64,000 nucleotides of DNA from Gammaproteobacteria bacterium (GCA_030425195.1 JAUIAV010000022.1:1-64000); one strand, 5' to 3'. Positions 1 to 8,810 are shown, numbered from the stretch's first letter. Numbers and translations: made by a program. The notes: generated by a model not told the origin, from the letters alone.

Positions 1-1
1 G

Positions 2-136
2 GGTGATCTGGACTCGGACGTGTGGGCGGGAGTGATTCCGCTCGTCCTGACGGCGGGGCAACCGGTGCCCAATCCGGATCTGAAACCGGGCGTCACCCTG
101 CCGGCCTATATCGGGGACTACACGCCACCCGTATGA
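2..136 (+). CDS. C-terminal end of a PPOX-type FMN-binding flavoprotein (partial)
   Basis: An open frame enters from the left edge and stops with TGA at 134-136, giving 44 visible residues. The segment DVWAGVIPL followed by a proline-rich end (P-NPDLKPG, then LPAYI) resembles the C-terminus of pyridoxamine 5'-phosphate oxidase-family proteins, FMN-dependent flavoproteins that act on varied small molecules. The stop overlaps the next start as ATGA at 133-136, so it is the upstream member of an operon with the CoA-transferase. Only the tail is visible, so the family call rests on a short match. Confidence 0.55.
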   Translation, partial: GDLDSDVWAGVIPLVLTAGQPVPNPDLKPGVTLPAYIGDYTPPV

Positions 137-1332
137 GTATGCCGCTCGATGGTCTGAAGGTCCTGGACCTGTCCCGTGTGCTCGCCGGCCCGTTCGCCGG
201 TCGCATGCTCAGTGATCTCGGCGCGGACGTGGTGAAGCTGGAGCCGCCCGACGGGGATCTCACCCGCCTGTGGGGCCGGAGGATCGCCGGTCTTCCCGGC
301 TACTACGTGCAGCAGAACGCGGGGAAGCGGAACATCTGCGTGGATCTGAAGGCGCCGGCCGGCAGCGAGCTGGCCCGGCAGCTGGCCCGTCGTGCGGACA
401 TCCTCATCGAGAACTTCCGGCCGGGTGTGATGACCCGCCTGGGACTGGAATACGCCAGGCTCGCCGAAGCAAACCCGGGTCTCATCATGCTCTCCATCTC
501 CGGTTTCGGCGCCGACGGACCGGAATCCGGCCGGGCTGCCTACGCGCCCATCATCCACGCGGAAACCGGCCTCGTGCAGGGCCAGGCCGAGCGCACGGCG
601 CTGGAGAACGACGGCGCGACCATCCGTCCGGTGGAGCTGGTGACCTCGCTGGCGGACACCAGTGCCGGCCTGCACGGTCTCGTGGCCACGCTGGCGGCGC
701 TGCATCAGCGGCACGGGACCGGGCTCGGCCAGCACATCGACCTGGCGATGGTGGATGCGACGCTGGTGACGGACGACCGGGCCCACTACTTTCTCGATGA
801 CGTGGGCTGGTCGCTGCCCGTCAATGCGGAAGTCTGGGATACCGCGGGCGGCCAGCTGATGATTTCCGCCGATTTCCGTCATGTCTGGAAGCAGCTGGTA
901 CGCCTGTGTGGTGTGGAGGATCCCACCCCGGCCGGGGCGGAACTGGCGGAGAAGATCCGTCTGCGCCGCGCCGCGGTCTGGCGGTTTTTCAACGAGACCC
1001 TGAAAGACCGGGCTCAGGTGATCGAGGCGCTGGACCGGATGAACCTGGCCTGGGGTGATGTGCGGACCCGGGAGCAGTCGCGGGATCTGCCGACCGTGGT
1101 CCATCGTGGATCCATTGCCGAGGTGGATGACCGTGCGGGCGGCACCCGGCCGGTACCCCAGTCACCGTATCGCATGAGCGGCGCCGAGACGGGTATCCGC
1201 GGCGGTGCGCCTTTTCTCGGCGAGCACAACCGTGAGGTGCTCGGCGAGTGGCTCGGTATGGACGACCGGGCCGCTGGCCGGTTTGCCGACGTGCTGCACG
1301 CTGAACCGCTGCCGGAAGGAGCCACGCCGTGA
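133..1332 (+). CDS. CaiB/BaiF family III CoA-transferase
   Basis: A 399-residue protein of normal length for family III CoA-transferases, which move CoA between organic acids. The N-terminus (LDGLKVLDLSRVLAGPF, then LSDLGADVVKLEPP) is the family signature, and the Asp of SLADTSAG near residue 175 sits where the catalytic aspartate forms the acyl anhydride. The frame is open upstream to 22, but the start at 133 is preferred because it overlaps the preceding stop (ATGA) and begins just before the conserved domain. It ends in a GTGA overlap with the Hsp70-like gene. The substrate cannot be read from sequence. Confidence 0.93.
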   Translation: MSMPLDGLKVLDLSRVLAGPFAGRMLSDLGADVVKLEPPDGDLTRLWGRRIAGLPGYYVQQNAGKRNICVDLKAPAGSELARQLARRADILIENFRPGVMTRLGLEYARLAEANPGLIMLSISGFGADGPESGRAAYAPIIHAETGLVQGQAERTALENDGATIRPVELVTSLADTSAGLHGLVATLAALHQRHGTGLGQHIDLAMVDATLVTDDRAHYFLDDVGWSLPVNAEVWDTAGGQLMISADFRHVWKQLVRLCGVEDPTPAGAELAEKIRLRRAAVWRFFNETLKDRAQVIEALDRMNLAWGDVRTREQSRDLPTVVHRGSIAEVDDRAGGTRPVPQSPYRMSGAETGIRGGAPFLGEHNREVLGEWLGMDDRAAGRFADVLHAEPLPEGATP

Positions 1333-2714
1333 GCCGGATCGGCGTCGGAATCGATTTCGGCACCACCAACAGTGCCGCGGCCGTCTTCGACGGTGAACGG
1401 GTGACGCTGGTCAGTCTGGAGGCGACCGGCCCCATCATGCCGTCGGCCACCTACATTGACCGGGACCTGCAGACGCTCACCGGCCAGAAGGCCATCGATC
1501 ACTACATCCAGGACAACACCGGCCGGACCGTGGAGCTGATTCCCGAGGTCATCGGTGAAACCAGCCAGTTCGTGGAGCACGGCGATTCGGAAAATCCGAC
1601 CCCCGTGGATACGGTGACCCAGAAAGTCTATGGCGCCTCGGTGATCGACAGCGGTCTGCAGGGCAGGCTGTTCCGCGGCACCAAACGCCTGCTCGGCGAC
1701 AGCCGGGTCCGGCGGCTGATGGTCTTCGACCATCCCTTCCGTCTCGTGGCGCTGATCACGCCCATTCTGCTGCACATCGTAAAGTCTCTGAACCGCACCA
1801 CGGGCAGCTTTTCCAGTGCTCATCTGGGCCACCCGGTGAACTTCGAAGGCCGGGAAGCGTTCCGCAACAAGACCGCACTCACCCGACTGGGGGAGGCCTA
1901 CAAGTACGCGGGCGTGCGGGAGCAGCGCTTCTACGCCGAGCCCATTGCCGCCGCTGAGAGCTTCCTCAATGCCAATCCGGCGGTCGTGGGAGAAATGCTG
2001 TTCACACTGGATTTCGGCGGCGGAACGCTGGATTTCTGTGTGCTCCGGAGAACCGGCCGGACCTTCGACGTGGTGACCACTCATGGGATCGCCCTCGGCG
2101 GCGATCACATCGATCAGCGGCTGTTCCGGACGCTGCTTTTCCCGCTGCTCGGCAAAGGCGAGCGCTGGAAACGCCGGGGCATGGACCGGGAGATCGAGAC
2201 CCAGTTTCCCTTCGAGGATTACGAGGACCTGCTGCTGAACTGGGCCGTGACCTACACGCTCAATCAGAACCGGTACACCACGCCCGTGTTCGACTGCATC
2301 GAGCAGGGCGGTCCGGGCGCGGTCAAGTTCAAACGGCTGCGGGAGCTGATCGCCCAGAATCTGTCCTACGTGGTGTTTCAGGCGATCAAGGACTTCAAAG
2401 CCGAGCTGTCCAACGCCACCGAAGCGGTGCTCGACATCCCCGAGCTCGACGCGGACATCCGGATGACGCGTGCGGAGTTCGAAGCGCTGATCGACGACCA
2501 GCTCAAGGAGGTGGAAGCGGCCCTGGACGATACGCTGGCCAGGGCCGGGCTGGGCCGGGATGCCATCGACATCGTGCTCTGCACGGGCGGCTCCAGTCTG
2601 ATTCCGGCGGTGCGGCGGATTCTGGAAGACCACTTTCCCGGCCGCGTGGTTGAGCACGACCCGTTCACCAGTGTTGCCGCCGGGCTCGCCATCGCCAGCT
2701 TCCACGACCGGTAG
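1329..2714 (+). CDS. Hsp70-family protein, YegD-like (no substrate-binding domain)
   Basis: The 461 residues contain only the actin/Hsp70 ATPase fold. Phosphate-1 (IDFGTTNSA) lies at residues 8-16, phosphate-2 (LDFGGGTLDF) near 227-236, and the adenosine motif (CTGGSSLIPAV) near the C-terminus. The beta-sandwich substrate-binding domain and lid of DnaK are absent, as in YegD, whose cellular role is poorly defined. The start is GTG overlapping the CoA-transferase stop (GTGA), so translation is probably coupled. A chaperone or ATP-dependent regulatory role is inferred from family only. Confidence 0.9.
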   Translation: MSRIGVGIDFGTTNSAAAVFDGERVTLVSLEATGPIMPSATYIDRDLQTLTGQKAIDHYIQDNTGRTVELIPEVIGETSQFVEHGDSENPTPVDTVTQKVYGASVIDSGLQGRLFRGTKRLLGDSRVRRLMVFDHPFRLVALITPILLHIVKSLNRTTGSFSSAHLGHPVNFEGREAFRNKTALTRLGEAYKYAGVREQRFYAEPIAAAESFLNANPAVVGEMLFTLDFGGGTLDFCVLRRTGRTFDVVTTHGIALGGDHIDQRLFRTLLFPLLGKGERWKRRGMDREIETQFPFEDYEDLLLNWAVTYTLNQNRYTTPVFDCIEQGGPGAVKFKRLRELIAQNLSYVVFQAIKDFKAELSNATEAVLDIPELDADIRMTRAEFEALIDDQLKEVEAALDDTLARAGLGRDAIDIVLCTGGSSLIPAVRRILEDHFPGRVVEHDPFTSVAAGLAIASFHDR

Positions 2715-2721
2715 CCCTACC

Positions 2722-3330
2722 TCAACGCTCCGGCGGTGACTGCCAGTCCGGGTCCAGAGCGGTGAAGAACGACTTCAGCATCCGGTAGGTCAGACCCCAT
2801 ACGAAGTGCCCGCGTTCCAGCCGGTAACCGTTGAAGATCGTGGGCTGACCGGCCATGGGCCGGGTTTCCCAGTCGTGCCGCTCGTTGCTGGCCAGCGGGC
2901 CCAGGCGGGTCCAGACCACCTCGTCCACCTCATAGTTCGGCGTGAAGTCCGGGTTGCCGGAGAGCGTGAAGACATGCGGTGCGATCAGCATGTTGAGCGG
3001 CCGTCCCCGGGGCATGGCCCGCTGCTGATCCAGAGGCCCCAGGTATTCGGCCGGACTCAGGTCCAGGCCGATTTCCTCGAGCGTCTCCCGCATCGCCGCC
3101 TGTTTCAGACTGTCATCGCTGTCTTCCCGATGCCCGCCGGGGAAGGCCATGTGTCCGGACCAGGGATCGCCCGGTTTCTCCGCCCGCTTGATGAAGAGGA
3201 TGTCCGTGCCGCCGGGATCCGTCTCGCGCAGAATGACGGCGACCGCGGCCTGGCGCGTGTTCTCCCTGACGGTGAAAGTTTCAGGCTCGTGTCCGGCCAG
3301 ACGCTCGCGGATGAAGTGGAGAGGATACAC
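2722..3330 (-). CDS. NUDIX hydrolase, CoA pyrophosphatase (NudL)-like
   Basis: The protein of about 202 residues carries a NUDIX box (PGG, then RETLEEIGL) with the one-residue longer spacing seen in NudL/CoAse proteins, preceded by the related GDPWSGHMAFPGG segment. NudL-type enzymes hydrolyse CoA and acyl-CoA pyrophosphate bonds. The frame stays open to 3522, but that extension runs into the divergent thioesterase gene and lacks conservation. GTG at 3330, just before YPLHFIRERL, gives a normal family length. It is convergent with the Hsp70-like gene and divergent from the thioesterase, leaving a 42-base promoter region. Confidence 0.85.
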   Translation of the reverse strand: MYPLHFIRERLAGHEPETFTVRENTRQAAVAVILRETDPGGTDILFIKRAEKPGDPWSGHMAFPGGHREDSDDSLKQAAMRETLEEIGLDLSPAEYLGPLDQQRAMPRGRPLNMLIAPHVFTLSGNPDFTPNYEVDEVVWTRLGPLASNERHDWETRPMAGQPTIFNGYRLERGHFVWGLTYRMLKSFFTALDPDWQSPPER

Positions 3331-3372
3331 ATGGTCTATGATAACCGCTGATCCGGAAGAGGGTGCGACGGG

Positions 3373-3771
3373 GTGAGTCTGAGAAGTGAATCCAACGGCT
3401 GTTTCGTCTGCGGGCCCGGCAATCCGATCGGGCTCAAGCTCGAGTTCAGGATGGACGGAGACGTGTGCCGCTCGGAGTTCACCTCCAGCGAAGTCCATTC
3501 CGGATACCGGGGCGTCACCCATGGCGGAATCGTCTTCAGTCTCCTCGACGACGTGATGGCCAACTGGCTCTGGCTGCAGGGCATCCAGTGCATGACGGCC
3601 AAGGCCGAAATCCGCTATCGGGACGAGCTCCCCATCGGCACGCCCGTGCGGCTGGAAGGCCGATGTCTGAAACGGAAGGGGCGGCTGGCGCTGATGGAAG
3701 GCCGGGTCATCCAGCGGGCGGATGATCGGGTGGTGGCGGAAGCCACCGCCAGTTTCATGACCAGAACCTGA
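3373..3771 (+). CDS. PaaI-family hotdog thioesterase
   Basis: The 132 residues form a single hotdog-fold domain. The signature THGGIVFSLLDD has the HGG turn and the acidic residue typical of PaaI-type acyl-CoA thioesterases. An N-terminal CFVCGPGNPIGLKL motif is shared with a widespread PaaI subgroup and could bind metal through its cysteines. It starts with GTG and probably forms an operon with the MAPEG gene 28 bases downstream. Cytosolic; hydrolysis of an acyl-CoA is inferred. Confidence 0.88.
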   Translation: MSLRSESNGCFVCGPGNPIGLKLEFRMDGDVCRSEFTSSEVHSGYRGVTHGGIVFSLLDDVMANWLWLQGIQCMTAKAEIRYRDELPIGTPVRLEGRCLKRKGRLALMEGRVIQRADDRVVAEATASFMTRT

Positions 3772-3799
3772 CGAGCCTGATCACCAGGCGGAGGAAACC

Positions 3800-4183
3800 A
3801 TGGCCTATGTGACCGTCATCGCCATGCTGGCGCTCATCGAGTATCTGTACTTCGGCGTTCAGGTGGGCGGAGCTCGGAGCAGAACGGGTGTTCAGGCACC
3901 TGCAGTGAGCGGTCATCCCGACTTCGAACGGGTCTTCAGGGCTCATCAGAACACCCTGGAGCAGCTCATCATCTTCATTCCGGCGCTATATGCCACGGCT
4001 GTCTTTGCCAGCGAGCTCTACGCAGCCGCCGCCGGTGTGGCCTTCCTGATCGGACGGGCGCTCTATTTCCGTACCTATGCCCTGAATGCGGAGAAGCGGG
4101 GCCCGGGTATGATCATCACGGCCGCGGCCAACATCGCGCTGCTGGTGGGAGGCCTGATCGGCGCGCTGATCTCGATTCTCTAG
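3800..4183 (+). CDS. MAPEG family membrane protein
   Basis: A 127-residue integral membrane protein with about four hydrophobic segments. The central FRAHQNTLEQ motif and the later RALYFRTYALN stretch match MAPEG proteins (membrane-associated eicosanoid and glutathione metabolism), a family that includes microsomal-type glutathione transferases. Bacterial members are mostly uncharacterised. A good ribosome site (GGAGG) lies just before the ATG. It follows the thioesterase on the same strand. Confidence 0.85.
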   Translation: MAYVTVIAMLALIEYLYFGVQVGGARSRTGVQAPAVSGHPDFERVFRAHQNTLEQLIIFIPALYATAVFASELYAAAAGVAFLIGRALYFRTYALNAEKRGPGMIITAAANIALLVGGLIGALISIL

Positions 4184-4194
4184 CCCGTTTCGTA

Positions 4195-5139
4195 TCAGGC
4201 CGGATAGTGACGGCTGGTCCAGTCGAGGATGAGGGTACTGGTTTCCTCGGGCTTCTCCTGCTGAATCCAGTGTCCGCAGGGGAGGCTCGCGGTCTCGAGA
4301 TCATCGACGAACTCGCCCAGGTTGGCTGAGGGCGGCACCATGTCGTGGTCACCGTAGATCATCAGCGCGGGTTGACGGATCTTCTGCTCACAGGCGCCGA
4401 TGATCTCCCAGTTGCGATTGAAGTTGCGGTACCAGTTGATGCCGCCGGTGAACCCGGACTGGCGGAAGCTCGAGACGAACACGTCCAGATCCTCTTCGCT
4501 CATCATCAGATCGCCGGGCATGGTCTGTGCTCTGGCCATGTTGATCATGGCCATGCCTTCTCCCAGATCCACCGGCTCCGACTGCCACTGATTGGTCCGG
4601 TACAGATTGCGCAGGAAATTCTCCACATGCTCGAGGAAGGCGGCATCCGCCACGCCGGGCTGACGGTTGAAGTGGACGATGTAGAAGTCGCCGCCCAGCG
4701 CCTGCTCCCAGAAATCCACCCAGGGCGTATCGCCTCTGGCCAGGAAAGGCACGCTCAGATTGATCACACCGGCTATCCGGTCCGGGTGGAGCATGGCCAG
4801 ATTCCAGACCACGATGGCCCCCCAGTCGTGACCGATGAACAGCGCATCCCGGTAGCCGTAGTGATCGAGCAGAGCCACCAGGTCGCCGGTGAGATGGACG
4901 ATGTCGTAGTCTTCCACCGCATCCGGCCGGCTGGAACGCCCGTAGCCCCGCTGGTTGGGGACGATGACCCGGTAGCCGGCATCCGCGAGCACCGGCACCT
5001 GATGGCGCCAGGAGAACGCGTGCTCAGGCCAGCCATGACAGAGCACGACGGGCCTGCCGTCTTCGGGACCCGCACTGAAAACCTCCAGCTCGATGCCGTT
5101 GACGGGGATGATCTCGGGTTCCGGGAAAGGTGTGGTCAT
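4195..5139 (-). CDS. Alpha/beta hydrolase, epoxide hydrolase-like
   Basis: The 314-residue alpha/beta hydrolase has an HGWPE oxyanion motif, an Asp nucleophile in GHDWGA, a later acid in GDHD and a terminal CGHW histidine. This Asp-nucleophile arrangement is that of soluble epoxide hydrolases, which open epoxides to diols; haloalkane dehalogenases share the fold but lack the HGxP motif. The frame opens upstream to 5193, but the Met at 5139 (MTTPFPEPE) is the likelier start. It is divergent from the hydrolase at 5249 and convergent with the MAPEG gene, 11 bases away. Confidence 0.87.
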   Translation of the reverse strand: MTTPFPEPEIIPVNGIELEVFSAGPEDGRPVVLCHGWPEHAFSWRHQVPVLADAGYRVIVPNQRGYGRSSRPDAVEDYDIVHLTGDLVALLDHYGYRDALFIGHDWGAIVVWNLAMLHPDRIAGVINLSVPFLARGDTPWVDFWEQALGGDFYIVHFNRQPGVADAAFLEHVENFLRNLYRTNQWQSEPVDLGEGMAMINMARAQTMPGDLMMSEEDLDVFVSSFRQSGFTGGINWYRNFNRNWEIIGACEQKIRQPALMIYGDHDMVPPSANLGEFVDDLETASLPCGHWIQQEKPEETSTLILDWTSRHYPA

Positions 5140-5183
5140 CGTGGAAAGCCTGAATGTATTTTCGAAGCAAGCTACCGGGGATA

Positions 5184-5212
5184 TTGATCTCACTCAAGCC
5201 ATTGGCAAGAAT
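5184..5212 (+). promoter_or_regulatory. Candidate sigma-70 promoter for the hydrolase at 5249
   Basis: TTGATC at 5184-5189 and AAGAAT at 5207-5212 are separated by 17 bases. Each hexamer matches the consensus at four of six positions. The site lies in the divergent intergenic region, 37 bases before the start codon. It is a weak match judged by eye. Confidence 0.3.
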
Positions 5213-5248
5213 TCGCTGCCTGTCTGAATCGCACTTCGAGGAAACCTC

Positions 5249-6130
5249 ATGGCCCAGGTCACCGCCAACGGCATCACCATCGAATACGACACCTTCGGCA
5301 GTGACGGGGGCCGCCCGCTGCTGCTGGTGATGGGTCTGGGTGCACAGATGATTCACTGGCGCGACGGCTTCTGCGAGATGCTCGCCGACCGGGATCACTT
5401 TGTGATCCGCTTCGACAACCGGGATTCCGGGCTGTCCGAGAAATTCGGCCATCTCGGAGTCCCCGACATGGGAGAGATGGCGGCCAAGCTGATTGCGGGG
5501 GAACCTGCCGGCGCGCCGTATACGCTGGATGACATGGCGGCAGACGCTTTCGGTCTGCTCGACGTGCTCGGGGTGGACGCCGCGCATGTCTGCGGTGCCT
5601 CCATGGGCGGCATGGTGGTTCAGGCCATGGCTCTGAACGCACCCGGACGGGTGCGCTCGCTCACCTCCATCATGTCCTCTACCGGGAATCCCGCACTGCC
5701 GCCGAGCACGGACGAAGCCATGGCGGCGATGCTGAGTCCGGCGGCCAACAGCCGTGACGAGGCCATTGAACGCACGGTGCGCGTCGGCAGGGTGATCGGC
5801 TCACCGGGCTATCCGGTGTCGGAGGAAGAGGCCCGAAAGAAGGCCGCTGAGGCCTATGACCGGGCGTTCTATCCGGAAGGCGTAGCCCGGCAGATCGCAG
5901 CCATCGCGGCCCATGGCAATCGGCGCCCGGCGCTCGAAGCTCTGGATCTGCCGGCGCTGGTCATTCACGGTGCCCAGGATCCGCTGGTGCGCGTGGAAGG
6001 CGGGCATGACACCCACCAGGCGCTCAGGGGGTCGAAGCTGCGGGTGGTGGAAGGCATGGGTCACGATCTGCCGGAAGCGCTCTGGCCGGAGATCATCGAA
6101 GCCATCGACGAGCTGACCCGGACCGTCTGA
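5249..6130 (+). CDS. Alpha/beta hydrolase, serine nucleophile
   Basis: A 293-residue alpha/beta hydrolase with the nucleophile elbow GASMGG (G-x-S-x-G), an acid in HGAQDPLV and a catalytic histidine in GMGHDLP. The MGLGAQMIHW segment after strand 3 and FDNRDSGLSEK are typical of the RdmC-like esterase group and related carboxylesterases. The substrate is unknown. It starts after a GAGGAAA ribosome site and ends convergently with the NTF2-like gene, 6 bases away. Confidence 0.88.
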   Translation: MAQVTANGITIEYDTFGSDGGRPLLLVMGLGAQMIHWRDGFCEMLADRDHFVIRFDNRDSGLSEKFGHLGVPDMGEMAAKLIAGEPAGAPYTLDDMAADAFGLLDVLGVDAAHVCGASMGGMVVQAMALNAPGRVRSLTSIMSSTGNPALPPSTDEAMAAMLSPAANSRDEAIERTVRVGRVIGSPGYPVSEEEARKKAAEAYDRAFYPEGVARQIAAIAAHGNRRPALEALDLPALVIHGAQDPLVRVEGGHDTHQALRGSKLRVVEGMGHDLPEALWPEIIEAIDELTRTV

Positions 6131-6136
6131 GCGTGA

Positions 6137-6517
6137 TCAGGATTTCATCGCGCCCATGAAGGTATTGAGATCGAAGTAGTCCCGCCACACGCGGATCCTG
6201 CCGTCCTCCATCTCGAACACACCTGTGCAGGGCAGATCCACGTCGCCCATCGACGTCCTGGTCCGGTCGACCCGCTCGGCGATCACCACGTCTCCCTCTC
6301 CCAGAATGTTCAGGATGTCCCACCGGGTCTCGGTCCAGGTGGCGAGAAAGCCCCGGATGAACTCCCGGACGTTGTCCTTCCCGGAGACCGGCTGAGTCGG
6401 CATGTTGTGATAGGTGCCGTCCTCGGTGAAGTATTCGGCCAGACGGTCCGCGTCCAGAGAGGACCAGGCCTCGATGAATTCACGGATGATGGCCACGTTG
6501 TCGGCGTTCTGAGCCAT
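6137..6517 (-). CDS. Limonene-1,2-epoxide hydrolase-like NTF2-fold protein
   Basis: The 126 residues form a SnoaL/NTF2-like cone fold. Limonene-epoxide hydrolase uses an Asp-Arg-Asp triad; here RVD (in AERVDRTR) and the Asp pair of WRDYFD fall at the expected places, and the flanking sequence CTGVFEMEDGRI is typical of that family. It may open an epoxide in one step or be a related isomerase or binding protein. It lies upstream of, and in the opposite orientation to, no partner; the neighbouring SDR is on the same strand 58 bases upstream, so the two may be co-transcribed. Confidence 0.82.
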   Translation of the reverse strand: MAQNADNVAIIREFIEAWSSLDADRLAEYFTEDGTYHNMPTQPVSGKDNVREFIRGFLATWTETRWDILNILGEGDVVIAERVDRTRTSMGDVDLPCTGVFEMEDGRIRVWRDYFDLNTFMGAMKS

Positions 6518-6575
6518 GGTCGTGCTCCTCAGGCTGCGGCAGGTTGCTGCATTATGACTCAGGACCGGCCATCCG

Positions 6576-7385
6576 CTACTGACTCATGTACCAGCCGCCG
6601 TTGGGTGACAGGGTCTGGCCGGTGACGAACCCCGCTTCCTGGCTCGCCAGATACACGGCGCACCAGGCGATGTCGTCCGGCTCACCCATTCGGCCCATGG
6701 GCGTCTGCATCTCCAGCATGGGATGCAGGGGCGCCAGCGGATCGGTCATGTCCGTGTGAATCCAGCCGGGGGCGATGGCGTTCACCCGGATGTTCCGCGG
6801 TGCGAGCTCGTGGGCCAGGGCACGGGTAAAGCCGAGAATGCCGGCCTTGGCCGCACAGTAGGCGAGGCCGCCGCCGCGACCGAAAGTCCCCATGATGCTG
6901 CCCAGGTTGATGATGGCGCCCGCATCGGGCATGAGCGGCACGGTCCCGCGACAGCAGTAGAAGGTGCCGTCCATGTGCACGGCCAGCATGCGGCGCCATT
7001 TCTCGTCCGTAACCTCAGCGATGCCACCGTCCAGCTCCTCGGGGGGCTCTTCGCCCCGGGCCATGGCTTCGGCCCGCAGCCGGATGCGTTCCTGGGCGTC
7101 GTTGTCCCCTTCGATCCCGCTGATGCCCGCGTTGTTCACCAGAATGTCGATCCGATCGGTCATCGTGCGGACGGACTCGAACATGGCGGCGACGGATGCC
7201 GGATCGCTCACATCGGCAGCCACCGCCCGCCCGCCCAGGCGCCTGGCGGTCTTCTCGGCGGCGGACAGAGAGAGATCGTTGACGATCACGTCGGCCCCTT
7301 CCTCGACGAAACGTTCGGCGATCCGGGCGCCGAGGCCCCGTGCCGCACCGGTGATCAGAGCGATCCTGCCTTCGAGTCGGTTCAT
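6576..7385 (-). CDS. SDR family NAD(P)-dependent oxidoreductase
   Basis: A complete 269-residue classical short-chain dehydrogenase. TGAARGLG near residue 13 binds the cofactor, NNAG stabilises the sheet, and the active site is Ser in LGSIMG with YCAAK. An acidic insertion (IEGDNDAQ to EELDGG) between the NNAG and catalytic regions is longer than usual. It probably oxidises or reduces a secondary alcohol or ketone. Its position beside an epoxide-hydrolase-like gene would fit diol oxidation, which is inference. Confidence 0.92.
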   Translation of the reverse strand: MNRLEGRIALITGAARGLGARIAERFVEEGADVIVNDLSLSAAEKTARRLGGRAVAADVSDPASVAAMFESVRTMTDRIDILVNNAGISGIEGDNDAQERIRLRAEAMARGEEPPEELDGGIAEVTDEKWRRMLAVHMDGTFYCCRGTVPLMPDAGAIINLGSIMGTFGRGGGLAYCAAKAGILGFTRALAHELAPRNIRVNAIAPGWIHTDMTDPLAPLHPMLEMQTPMGRMGEPDDIAWCAVYLASQEAGFVTGQTLSPNGGWYMSQ

Positions 7386-7444
7386 GAAGTTTCCCTGTTT
7401 CGGACTGGCCGCATACCATAGCCGAGGCGCCGCTGGAGAACATC

Positions 7445-8131
7445 ATGACGCTTATCACCCTGGCCGCGGTTCTGTTCGTGGGCACGCATCTCGGGATCAG
7501 CAGCACCGGACTGCGGATGCGTCTGGTCGGTGCGCTCGGCGAGCGGGCCTATCTGGTCCTCTATTCTCTGGTGGCAGCGGGGACGCTCAGCTATCTGATC
7601 TGGCTCTACAACGAGCTGCCCCGTTACGATTACCTCTGGCTGCCTTCGCCTGAGCTCCACACCGTCGCAAAGGTGATGATGCCCGTCGCACTCATCCTCG
7701 TGCTCGGTGGTTTCCTGGTGAAAAACCCCACCATGGTGGGCGCGGAAAGGCTGCTGGCCGATGGTTCGGGCGGGGACCTGGCGAAAGGCGTCACACGGAT
7801 CACCCGTCATCCGTTTCAATGGGGGGTGCTGATCTGGGCGATCGCGCATGTGCTTGCAAACGGCGACACCGTGTCCGTGGTCTTCTTTTCCGCCTTCGGC
7901 GTGCTGGCAGCGCTGGGAACCATTGCCATGGACCGCAAGAAAGCCGCCGCGCTCGGGCCGGACTGGCAGGCCTATGCACGGACCACGTCGAACGTACCGT
8001 TCCTGGCGATTCTGAGCGGCCGGAACCGGCTGGTGGCGGGTGAGCTCTGGCTGCCGGTGGTCGTCGGGCTGGCAGGCTACGCGGCGCTCGCCTGGGGGCA
8101 CCCGTGGGTCAGCGGTGTGCGCATCCTGTGA
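7445..8131 (+). CDS. NnrU family membrane protein
   Basis: The 228-residue integral membrane protein has about six hydrophobic segments. The pattern of THLGIS near the N-terminus, the central TRHPFQWG motif and a later GPDWQAYARTTSNVPF segment matches NnrU, a family first named from denitrification loci and related to isoprenylcysteine methyltransferase-type folds. No denitrification gene is nearby, so the role is unknown. It is divergent from the SDR and convergent with the small hydrolase at 8138. Confidence 0.85.
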   Translation: MTLITLAAVLFVGTHLGISSTGLRMRLVGALGERAYLVLYSLVAAGTLSYLIWLYNELPRYDYLWLPSPELHTVAKVMMPVALILVLGGFLVKNPTMVGAERLLADGSGGDLAKGVTRITRHPFQWGVLIWAIAHVLANGDTVSVVFFSAFGVLAALGTIAMDRKKAAALGPDWQAYARTTSNVPFLAILSGRNRLVAGELWLPVVVGLAGYAALAWGHPWVSGVRIL

Positions 8132-8137
8132 ATGGGC

Positions 8138-8740
8138 TCATTCGAGTGCGGTGCTGATCCGGGCCTCGAGTGTCTGCCACTGCCCGCCGAAGAAGTGGTC
8201 GGCGCCAGGCAGGACGTGAACGCGGGCCGACTGCCACTGCTGCAGCGCGGATGCGTCCACGAAGGCATCCGCATCTCCCACGAACACGTCCGCAGCGGAT
8301 TCGGGCTCCGGCGCAGGCAGATTGCCCACGGGCGGCGCGATCAGCAGGACCCGTTCAGCATCCGGCGCACCGGGTGCTGCCAGCAGCTGGCAGACCGTAC
8401 TGGCGCCGAAGGAGTATCCGCCGAGCAGCAGGCCGGATCCCGGGTGTACCGTCTGCACCCAGACGACGACGGCTCGAAGATCCGCCACCTCGCCGCCGGC
8501 GCCGTCGTGCCGGCCTTCGCTGCCGCCCACACCCCGGAAATTGAAGCGGAGGGTGGCGATACCGTGTCTGTGAAGCGCGTCTGCCAGCACTCCGAGCACG
8601 CCGTCGTTCATGGAGCCGCCGTAGAGCGGGTGCGGATGGCAGAGCACGGCGATGCGTCCGGCAGCGCCGCCCTCGCCGAGGCCGGTCTGTCGGGCTTCCA
8701 GAGCGCCGGCGGGGCCGGGGATGGTCAGGTGCTCAGGCAT
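8138..8740 (-). CDS. Small alpha/beta hydrolase (dienelactone hydrolase/KANL3-like type)
   Basis: The 200-residue alpha/beta hydrolase starts with a CHPHPLYGGSM loop, has RFNFRGVGGSEG, a nucleophile elbow GYSFGA and a terminal histidine in GADHFFGG. This combination is common in small bacterial hydrolases annotated as OsmC/CocE-like or acyl-peptide-hydrolase-like proteins of unknown substrate. The opposite strand carries a long open frame over the same bases that looks like a codon-bias shadow. Confidence 0.85.
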   Translation of the reverse strand: MPEHLTIPGPAGALEARQTGLGEGGAAGRIAVLCHPHPLYGGSMNDGVLGVLADALHRHGIATLRFNFRGVGGSEGRHDGAGGEVADLRAVVVWVQTVHPGSGLLLGGYSFGASTVCQLLAAPGAPDAERVLLIAPPVGNLPAPEPESAADVFVGDADAFVDASALQQWQSARVHVLPGADHFFGGQWQTLEARISTALE

Positions 8741-8782
8741 GCTCGAACGGTAGCACCGCTGCCCGGATCTCTACACCCCCAC

Positions 8783-8810
8783 TTGAAATTTGCGGACAAA
8801 TGAATATTTT
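8783..8810 (+). promoter_or_regulatory. Candidate promoter of the ABC operon
   Basis: TTGAAA at 8783-8788 and TATTTT at 8805-8810 are separated by 16 bases in a locally AT-rich stretch that stands out from the GC-rich surroundings. The inferred transcript start is about 17 bases before the start codon and just ahead of the ribosome site AAGGAAGG. Confidence 0.33.

Noticed and set aside
1014-2705. 563-codon open frame antisense to the Hsp70-like gene
   Set aside because: It lies over two genes with clear family motifs and its own product shows no recognisable features.
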